Shown: positions 30,756 to 36,442 of the stretch, piece by piece
Position numbering within the stretch: position 1 is the stretch's first letter
How the letters are laid out: every line of letters starts with the position of its first letter
Source of the DNA: 39-52-133 sp036523795
Lineage (GTDB): Bacteria; Pseudomonadota; Gammaproteobacteria; Burkholderiales; Gallionellaceae
Reading direction: 5' to 3'
DNA: 36,442 nucleotides
NCBI GenBank assembly: GCA_036523795.1
Contig: DATDDN010000103.1
Span: 1 to 36,442, forward strand
Notes under the pieces: model-generated
What the model was told of the DNA's origin: nothing
The model's input: the letters and a program-made list of their open reading frames with translations, nothing else
Database searches by the model: none
Program-made: the position numbers and the translations under genes

Positions 30756-32027
30756 CTATTGCACCAGAACCGGGGTCAGGGGGCCTGCCGTCGCCCCCCC
30801 CAGACCGTTACTCGTGCAGGGGCTGTTTGAGTTAGCCGCATTTCCCAGGAATTCCAATTGCACAGAAGTCCCCGGGCCCGACATCGGTTGCAGCATCAGC
30901 ATGCACACAAAATCCTGCACTGTACTATTCATGACATTAAAGACGGGCACCAGAACTATCCTTCTGCTGAAGCCATATTGTTGGTGTTGCCCGCCGCTCC
31001 CCGGCGTCGCCAGGTTTTTGAATCCCCCCTTCATGTTCAGGCCGGTGATGTTGTCGCCAGCGGTCACACTGGTTCCGCTATCGTCATAGGAAGCGAAGGC
31101 CAGGCGCTTGCTCTTGAAATTTGATGCAGTCGGGTCGGAGCCGGGTGCAGGCGTTCCGGCGTAGGCATTTTGCGGCACCGCATTCTTCCAGTTGGTTGAC
31201 GTGTAGACGTAGCCGGAAAAATCCGGATGGTTCACGCTTGGCCCCGGATCCCCGTTCTTGTAGATACCGAATCTGGCGTTCCAGGGTACGTCGACACTGG
31301 TTTGTGCGCCCGGCGTTTTGAGCGCTCCGTTGATCGTGATGCCGCAAACTCCCGGCTCGCCAACTTCAGCCTTTGTTTCATTTGCGCTGGTGCTTCCATC
31401 CAGGTTGTACCAGCCCATCTCGCCTGGCCCGATCGGTGATCCAACGCTATAAAGCGTGATCCATTCGCCTATCTGGAATCCGTAGTTCGGTGGCGTATTC
31501 GTCCTGGGGTGGAGGCCCACCGGCAGAGGGCAAGCTGATTGGGCGCTGGCGCGTGTGGCGACGGCTAAAGCTCCCACGTCTTTGGTGTTCGAATAGGCAG
31601 GATCGGTGCTGCCAGAAAACGCCCCCATGGCTTGAAACAGCCACATCTGGATGCCGGCTTGCGAGTGCTGGCATTGTGCGTATTTGGCCGCGGCCGCCGA
31701 TGTTGTCGTGCCGTAAGAGGCATCCTTGAAAGTAATATCCGTCGCGACGATCTTGCCTTTGCCGCTCCAGGTTCCCGACTGGAAATCAACATTATTCAGA
31801 TTGCCCACCGTCATCCCCGCATTGGTGGCCCGTGTCAGTGCATCGCTGGCGCCATCCAGTTCCTGAGCGGCCGACAATGCGCAGGCATCCAGCGAAGTCT
31901 GCAGCTCATCCTTCACCACAAACATGTGACCGAAGTCCAGGGCCAGGGCCATAAAGCCCATCAGAAACAGCAGCGCAAAAGCAACGGTCAAGGCTACCGC
32001 TCCCTTCTCGCGATCAACTCTGCGCAT
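30756..32027 (-). CDS. tadG: TadG-like protein
   Basis: The protein has 423 aa from ATG 32027, which has GGGAGGAG directly upstream; an extension to 32063 is less likely. MRRVDREKGAVALTVAFALL plus LFLMGFMALALDFG forms the N-terminal membrane helix with the TadG/TadE-like motif; VVKDELQTSLDACALSAAQEL is typical of TadG. The long periplasmic part lacks an evident von Willebrand A domain. Its role is in pilus assembly or anchoring. Confidence 0.85.
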   Translation of the reverse strand: MRRVDREKGAVALTVAFALLFLMGFMALALDFGHMFVVKDELQTSLDACALSAAQELDGASDALTRATNAGMTVGNLNNVDFQSGTWSGKGKIVATDITFKDASYGTTTSAAAAKYAQCQHSQAGIQMWLFQAMGAFSGSTDPAYSNTKDVGALAVATRASAQSACPLPVGLHPRTNTPPNYGFQIGEWITLYSVGSPIGPGEMGWYNLDGSTSANETKAEVGEPGVCGITINGALKTPGAQTSVDVPWNARFGIYKNGDPGPSVNHPDFSGYVYTSTNWKNAVPQNAYAGTPAPGSDPTASNFKSKRLAFASYDDSGTSVTAGDNITGLNMKGGFKNLATPGSGGQHQQYGFSRRIVLVPVFNVMNSTVQDFVCMLMLQPMSGPGTSVQLEFLGNAANSNSPCTSNGLGGATAGPLTPVLVQ

Positions 32028-32089
32028 GGCTCCTCCCTCGCAATTAGCAGCGGCTGGCGTCAAGCATGTCCAGCGCGCAGTCCCAACGT

Positions 32090-32377
32090 CTAGTACCCGC
32101 TGGCGCTCGTGCCGCCAGTCGTCATGCTCCCGCCGATATTGGTGACGTTGATCGCGGGGGGCGGGGTCTTGAATGTGGCCTGATAGCGAACCGTTGCATT
32201 CTGGGCCGCCTTGCCGTCCAGGCCCATGGCCAGGTCAGGGTTTCTGCCGGCATCCGGGTTGATGGTCATTTTTAGTCTGGCTTCACGCACGGCGTCGCCG
32301 AACTTGCCGTCGTAATCCGGGGTGGTTGAACAGGCTGCCAGCAAGCAGAGCAACAGTGCAATCGCAAGCGTTTTCAT
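32090..32377 (-). CDS. Small lipoprotein of the tad locus
   Basis: This is a 95-aa protein. The signal peptide MKTLAIALLLCLLAACST ends in lipobox LAAC, with the Cys at residue 16. The mature part of about 80 residues is polar and ends in a Gly/Ser/Thr-rich tail (NIGGSMTTGGTSASGY). The start overlaps the rcpA stop (ATGA). In other tad loci RcpB or TadD occupies this place; this protein is too short for TadD. It may be a pilotin for the RcpA secretin. Confidence 0.85.
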   Translation of the reverse strand: MKTLAIALLLCLLAACSTTPDYDGKFGDAVREARLKMTINPDAGRNPDLAMGLDGKAAQNATVRYQATFKTPPPAINVTNIGGSMTTGGTSASGY

Positions 32378-34194
32378 GATTGTTCCTTTTCAGTGATGGG
32401 GGCAGGAGTGGCAGCTGCGGGAGCGTCATCTTCGAAATGAGCCGGGGTGTCAGGCAGGGGCTCGACTGAAACTGGAGGGGCACTCTCGGGGACAGTGCTC
32501 GCGGGAGCCGTTTCAGGAATGCTGCCTTCGGGAGCAGGTGCGGCGGAGGTCTGCGCGACACTTTCCGGACGAACCGGTGCGGCCGACAGCGGTGTGACTG
32601 TAACCGGTTCGGTCGGAGCAGGGGCCGACGGTGTCGGCGCGACTGATACCGGTGCAGCCGGCGCCGCAGGGGCAGGTGCCGGAGCAGAGCCTTCCATGCT
32701 GCCGTTGATGTAGATGTCGCTGCGGCCGGGCTCAACATGGTTGTCCGTCGGCAATTTGGGCGCGGCCGCCAGCGGCTTGACCAGGCGCGGTGTGATCACG
32801 AAGAGCAGCTCGGTCTGATCCTTCTGGAACTCGGAGCTGCGGAACAACGCGCCAAGTATCGGTATGTCGCCGAGACCGGGAAAGCGCTTGATGGTTTCAG
32901 TGATGTTGTTCTTGATCAGCCCGGCGATGACGAAGCTTTGTCCATCGTTGAGCTGCACGGTCGTGTCAGCCCTGCGTATGGTGAACGATGGCAGCACCGA
33001 GGTCACATTGTTTACGGTGGTGAATGCAGAGCCTGTCTGCGACAGGTCCGACACTTCCGTCACCATCTTCAGGTTGACGCGGGTGCCATCCAGCACGGTG
33101 GGGGTGAACTTCACGCCGATACCGAACTCTCTTTCTTCCAGGCTCATGGTGGGGCTGCCCACGGTGCTCGCTTGCGTCACAGGGATGAAGATCTTGCCGC
33201 CTGACAGGAAGCTGGCCTGCTGGCCGCTGATCGCCATGATGTTCGGCTCGGCCAGCAAGCGCACCAGGCCATCCTTCTTCTGCGCATCGATCATGCCTGT
33301 TGTGGCATCTCCCCCGGGCAGCGCAGCGCCTGCTGAATTGACCGGCCCAGTTATGGCGTTCATGGGGTTGCCCTGGGTGCTGCCAGTTCCAAATTGCCCC
33401 AATACGTTGGCGCCAGCGAGTCCACCTGCATGTCCGGCAAAGAGCGCATTGCCCCCGAACAGGCCGGACATGATTTTGACCGAAGTGCCGTCTCCAGACG
33501 CATAGGCTCGCGTAAGGTCAAAACCAAGACGATCCAGGATGGTTTTAGAGACCTCAGCGACCTTCACCTCCAGCATCACCTGTTGCGGTGAGGTGACGCG
33601 CAGCAGGTTGACCAGCTTCTTGCCGTCACCGTAAGACGTCGCCAGGGATACCACCTGGTCCAGCTTGACGGCGCTGCTGACCACGCCGGTGAGCACCAGG
33701 GAGTTTTCGGCGCCCTTGACTCTGATGCCGGTTTCTTCAGGCATCAATTCAGCCAGCTTGGCCTGCAGTGCGCCCGGATCTATGGTCACGATCAGATCCT
33801 TGACCTGGCATTCACCGTCTGCACCTTGCAGCACCACATTCATGGAGCCGGCATGTTTGCCCAGGAAAAATAGCTCTGTCGGGCTGAGCAACATCACGTC
33901 GACGTCAGCGATGCCGTCCGAGACGGGCAACATCATCTGCCGTTGGCCTGGCGGCAGGTTCTTGTCCTCCACCACTTCGACCGGTTTCCCCGCCCGGGTG
34001 GAGGAAAGGCCGCCAACCACCATGCGCGTGGCCGGCGTGCTGAGCTTTACCACTGTGGACTTGCCAAGCACGATCTGACTGGGCGTATCCACCGTGACCG
34101 AGGTGCACCGCATCGGCGGCAGGGCTTGTGAATAGGCCTGGCCGGCGAAAATCATGGCGGAAAACAGCGTGAGAGTACCGTATTTGTTATTCAC
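32374..34194 (-). CDS. rcpA: RcpA/CpaC, tad outer-membrane secretin
   Basis: The protein has 606 aa from GTG 34194, which has GGGAG at a good distance and gives a proper signal peptide (NNKYGTLTLFSAMIFAGQAYSQA); the longer frame to 34236 spoils it. Domains in order are an N-terminal BON-like domain, the T2SS-type N domain at about residues 150-230, and the secretin domain with LAEPNIMAISGQQASFLSGGKIFIP and RRADTTVQLNDGQSFVIAGLI. A tail of about 110 residues rich in Pro, Ala, Val and Thr is unusual. It forms the outer-membrane pore for the Flp pilus. Confidence 0.92.
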   Translation of the reverse strand: MNNKYGTLTLFSAMIFAGQAYSQALPPMRCTSVTVDTPSQIVLGKSTVVKLSTPATRMVVGGLSSTRAGKPVEVVEDKNLPPGQRQMMLPVSDGIADVDVMLLSPTELFFLGKHAGSMNVVLQGADGECQVKDLIVTIDPGALQAKLAELMPEETGIRVKGAENSLVLTGVVSSAVKLDQVVSLATSYGDGKKLVNLLRVTSPQQVMLEVKVAEVSKTILDRLGFDLTRAYASGDGTSVKIMSGLFGGNALFAGHAGGLAGANVLGQFGTGSTQGNPMNAITGPVNSAGAALPGGDATTGMIDAQKKDGLVRLLAEPNIMAISGQQASFLSGGKIFIPVTQASTVGSPTMSLEEREFGIGVKFTPTVLDGTRVNLKMVTEVSDLSQTGSAFTTVNNVTSVLPSFTIRRADTTVQLNDGQSFVIAGLIKNNITETIKRFPGLGDIPILGALFRSSEFQKDQTELLFVITPRLVKPLAAAPKLPTDNHVEPGRSDIYINGSMEGSAPAPAPAAPAAPVSVAPTPSAPAPTEPVTVTPLSAAPVRPESVAQTSAAPAPEGSIPETAPASTVPESAPPVSVEPLPDTPAHFEDDAPAAATPAPITEKEQS

Positions 34195-34271
34195 TTTAGT
34201 TTCTCCCTGAGGCTCTTGCATGGCTTCAATCGGCACACAGATACAGATCGATCATGCGGAAGAGTTGTTGC

Positions 34272-35144
34272 CTAGAAGCAGTTGAAGGTGCGCGCGTTGT
34301 TGTGGACCACCTCGACACAGTTTCTCGTTACGGCCTCGGCGGGTGGGGCATCGGCGGGCGGCGCCGGTTTGGCGCGGCGAACAGCTTTGACACGGCGTAT
34401 GGGTTTGACGGCTTCAGCCTGTGCTTCGATTGCGGCTTCCTTCTCGCCGAAGAGCTGCTTCTTGGTGATACCCGCGGTATTCACCGGCGCCTTGTCCACC
34501 TGATTGCGCAGCACCAGCGTCAGCGTGCCGATATTGCGCGCGAGGTCGAGCTTCTCGGCATCTTCCAGGGAAAGTTCAAGTGTGACTGCGTTCACCACCT
34601 TGGGCTTGGTGTCATCCCGGCTGGCTTCCTGTGCCACCGCCAGCACCAGCACATGCTCCAGCACGGTCTTGGTGATCTGCTTCATGTCCGCGCCGTTCCC
34701 TCTCTCCTGCTGGGCGTTGACCATCACATCCACATAGTTGCCGGGCAGTGCGAAGCCGGCCACGCCCACCACATCGTTTACCCGCACCGTCATGGCACGC
34801 TTGCCCTCGGCAATCACCGCCGACAGGCCGCCCTGAGTGCCAAGCGGAGCCAGCTTGGCATTGAGGATCGCCTCGCCGCGCTGGATGGAGGTCTTCACGA
34901 CGCGGTCCTGCAGGACATTGAGATCCTCGAAAGCGCCCTGCGGCATCGAGCCGCTTGGCCAGTCCGCCAGAGCAAGCATTTGCGGAGTGAGGCGGCTGCC
35001 CATCTCGATATCCACCACGGCCACCGCGACCTTGCTGGACGCGATGGCCCCCTTGTGCGATACCCACCCGACGGCCATGGCAGTAACCGCAAAACCCAAT
35101 ATGACGGAGATACTCAGCATCCATACTGCCCTTGCGTTCTTCAT
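34272..35144 (-). CDS. rcpC: RcpC/CpaB, tad periplasmic protein
   Basis: This is a 290-aa protein with an N-terminal membrane anchor (residues 7-26). The SAF domain at about residues 36-105 (VAVAVVDIEMGSRLTPQMLAL) is typical of CpaB/RcpC, and the RcpC/CpaB domain follows (RAMTVRVNDVVGVAGFALPGNYVDVM). The C-terminus has a Lys/Arg- and Pro-rich linker and a final short segment with two Cys (NCVEVVHNNARTFNCF). It probably supports secretin function or pilus modification. Confidence 0.92.
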   Translation of the reverse strand: MKNARAVWMLSISVILGFAVTAMAVGWVSHKGAIASSKVAVAVVDIEMGSRLTPQMLALADWPSGSMPQGAFEDLNVLQDRVVKTSIQRGEAILNAKLAPLGTQGGLSAVIAEGKRAMTVRVNDVVGVAGFALPGNYVDVMVNAQQERGNGADMKQITKTVLEHVLVLAVAQEASRDDTKPKVVNAVTLELSLEDAEKLDLARNIGTLTLVLRNQVDKAPVNTAGITKKQLFGEKEAAIEAQAEAVKPIRRVKAVRRAKPAPPADAPPAEAVTRNCVEVVHNNARTFNCF

Positions 35145-35154
35145 GGTCAGCCCC

Positions 35155-35754
35155 CTATTCGATCAGTAAGAAACCCAGTTGATGCAACACCAGGTAGCCG
35201 ATGGTGCCGAGCGCGATCGCCACCGCGTACGGCAATGTGCCCGCAGACGTGCCCGCGGTAATTCGCCGGCCAGGTGCGAATCCACCTGCGGCGTCAAGAA
35301 ATCCCGGTTGAAAGATTGCAGCCAGGTTGTGAAACATTTGCCTCGCTGTGCCCCTGGCCAGAACAAGCAGTATGGACAGCACACCGCCCACGATCATGGT
35401 GGCCAGCGCGGCATAAAAAGTGTTGCCGGGGCCGAGAAAGGCGCCGACCATGGCCAGCAGCTTTACATCGCCGGCGCTCATAGCACGCAGCAGATAAAGC
35501 GGCAGGAACAGCAGCAGGCCCATGCCGATGCCCGCGAGCGGAAACAGAATGTTGGCGTGGGGTGACGGCGGCAGGGCAGTGTTGTAAATCACGCCGAACA
35601 GGATGCCCGATAACACGAGCCGGTTGGGTATGCGGCGGGAACGGTAATCGGAGATGGCTGCGCCAGTGAGCAGTAGCAGCAGAATGCCAGTGCGCCAATC
35701 CATGAACAGCATGGCGAGCAAGTCAAGCATCGCGTTGAATTCGGAGTGGGACAT
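35155..35754 (-). CDS. tadV: TadV/CpaA, prepilin peptidase
   Basis: This is a 199-aa A24 aspartic peptidase with about six membrane segments. The catalytic aspartates are in AAISDYRSRRIPN and the GxxD-type motif MSAGDVKLLAM. The methyltransferase domain of PilD is absent, as usual in TadV. It processes Flp and the TadE-like proteins. It lies 10 bases upstream of rcpC on the same strand. Confidence 0.94.
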   Translation of the reverse strand: MSHSEFNAMLDLLAMLFMDWRTGILLLLLTGAAISDYRSRRIPNRLVLSGILFGVIYNTALPPSPHANILFPLAGIGMGLLLFLPLYLLRAMSAGDVKLLAMVGAFLGPGNTFYAALATMIVGGVLSILLVLARGTARQMFHNLAAIFQPGFLDAAGGFAPGRRITAGTSAGTLPYAVAIALGTIGYLVLHQLGFLLIE

Positions 35755-35782
35755 TGTTCATTTCTTTCTTGTTCTGTTGGGT

Positions 35783-35813
35783 AAAGGGAAGAGGGGGGTG
35801 CCCTCTTTCCTTT
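35783..35813 (-). other. Hairpin between flp and tadV
   Basis: AAAGGGAAGAGGG (35783-35795) pairs with CCCTCTTTCCTTT (35801-35813) with one mismatch and a five-base loop. It lies 30-60 bases after the flp stop. Such elements often let most transcription stop after flp so that pilin greatly exceeds the machine. The U-tract is weak, so this is a reading of the context. Confidence 0.6.
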
Positions 35814-35850
35814 GTTCGCTGCGGTGAACGCCGGTCTGCGTCGGGCCTGC

Positions 35851-36069
35851 TTATATGCAGGTTGCGGTGGTCAGGCAGGCGGTGACGCGGGCGATGAATG
35901 CACTGAACGGGCCGCTGCCTCCGGCAATATTCGCCAGGGCGATCACCAGCGCAATCGAGACCACGGCGATGATCAGGCCGTACTCAACGACTTGCGCGCC
36001 TTCTTCATCATTGGCAAAGCTGACGGCGCCACTTTTGATCATATTGACCAATGTGTTGACTTGTTCCAT
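35851..36069 (-). CDS. flp: Flp type IVb major pilin
   Basis: This is a 72-aa prepilin. The leader ends at G24 and the mature chain begins AQVVEYGLIIAVVSIALVIA, with the invariant Glu5 and the adjacent Tyr6. The remaining 25 residues are short, as in all Flp pilins, and end with two Cys separated by TTAT (ACLTTATCI). AAGGAG precedes the ATG at 36069. It is the first gene of the tad operon. Confidence 0.95.
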   Translation of the reverse strand: MEQVNTLVNMIKSGAVSFANDEEGAQVVEYGLIIAVVSIALVIALANIAGGSGPFSAFIARVTACLTTATCI

Positions 36070-36442
36070 GTTATGTACTCCTTCTATACGTAGATAATTG
36101 ACAGAGAATGCACGGTATTCCCCTTATCGCTCAGCAACTAACCGTAGCTTTGCAGTGCAAAAAAAACGATTAGCTCACTCGACTGGTAGGCCCTAACGGT
36201 ACGACCCTACTCGCTAGAAGGCTGTACACAAACGAGCTAAAGGGAGACGTACTGTAAAACGAGTAAATTGAAAGGGACATACAGCCAATTCCGTAATGTG
36301 CATGCGAAAATGCCTTTAGTACGGTGACCGGAAACTAATTACAGGAATGCAGCTGCTCAGCAATTCCAAGTATCGGGAGGCGCCTGCAGGGTAGCAGGGC
36401 TGATGGCTGCGAACCGGGCGCAGCAGGGGGCCTGGTTTGGTG
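36070..36442 (-). promoter_or_regulatory. Upstream region of the tad operon
   Basis: No gene of credible length appears in these 373 bases. On the minus strand TTTAGCTC...GAGCTAA arms (36234-36240 with 36170-36176) could enclose a GTAGG/CCTAC stem, giving a structured flp leader. I see no clear sigma-54 promoter and no known riboswitch. The base composition of 36070-36320 is more A+T-rich than the genes. Confidence 0.35.

Noticed and set aside
36170..36240. Cyclic-di-GMP riboswitch upstream of flp
   Set aside because: Nested inverted repeats are present, but the conserved core sequences of GEMM-type riboswitches are not visible.
1..36442. CRISPR array to accompany the Cas6-like protein
   Set aside because: No regularly spaced direct repeats of 25-40 bases were seen on either strand. 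The G6 modules are only two copies, 169 bases apart, and are promoter-like.
1..36442. tRNA, rRNA or insertion sequence genes
   Set aside because: No cloverleaf with a recognisable T-arm, no rRNA-like stretch, and no transposase or terminal repeats were recognised by reading. A covariance-model search would settle small RNA genes.

Overview
The window looks like the chromosome of a chemolithoautotrophic, sulfur-oxidising betaproteobacterium (Thiobacillus / Sulfuricella / Sulfuriferula-like, order Nitrosomonadales; inferred from gene content, not from a marker gene). It contains most of a cytoplasmic sulfur-oxidation pathway: the first codons of dsrA at the left edge, a cysteine-free DsrC homologue (RspA type), tusA-dsrE2, soeABC, sat, aprMBA and a single-domain rhodanese. 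It also has a SulP transporter plus gamma-carbonic anhydrase pair and a complete-looking tad pilus locus.

Layout. 1-81 (-): N-terminus of DsrA, running off the window. 442-1703 (+): a 73-aa protein, a Cas6/Cmx6-like protein and RspA. 1924-3418 (+): an unrecognised 198-aa protein and a TauD/TfdA-type oxygenase. 3599-4377 (-): tusA-dsrE2. 4630-6992 (-): SulP permease and gamma-carbonic anhydrase, translationally coupled. 7158-11775 (-): soeABC, sulfite:quinone oxidoreductase. 12120-13295 (+): sat. 13464-16718 (+): aprM-aprB-aprA. 16902-19526 (+): a little-known group (116-aa protein, SlyD-like FKBP, TPR protein, HIT protein, 56-aa protein). 19595-20011 (-): DUF4279-like protein. 20239-21330 (-): rhodanese and metallophosphoesterase. 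21875-25175 (+): NarX-like GAF kinase, NarL-like regulator and moeA. 25296-36069 (-): tad locus read as flp, tadV, rcpC, rcpA, lipoprotein, tadG-like, two tadE-like, tadZ, tadA, tadB, tadC.

How it fits together. Reverse Dsr releases sulfite in the cytoplasm, with TusA, DsrE2 and rhodanese as sulfur carriers. Two sulfite-oxidising routes lie side by side: direct oxidation by SoeABC, and the AMP-dependent route through AprBA(M) and Sat, which yields ATP. MoeA serves the molybdenum cofactor that SoeA needs. The SulP/gamma-CA pair would supply inorganic carbon or move sulfate.

The most striking pattern is in the non-coding DNA. The tusA-dsrE2 and soeABC promoters share a palindrome TAACCC-N4-GGGTTA whose centre is exactly 30 nt upstream of a TATAG(A/G) -10 box. 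The metallophosphoesterase promoter has the same geometry, and a degenerate symmetrical version sits between dsrA and the RspA/Cas6 group. This suggests one activator for a sulfur-oxidation regulon; the NarXL-like pair encoded here is a candidate. The second notable item is a Cas6/Cmx6-family protein with no CRISPR array, embedded with RspA beside dsrA.
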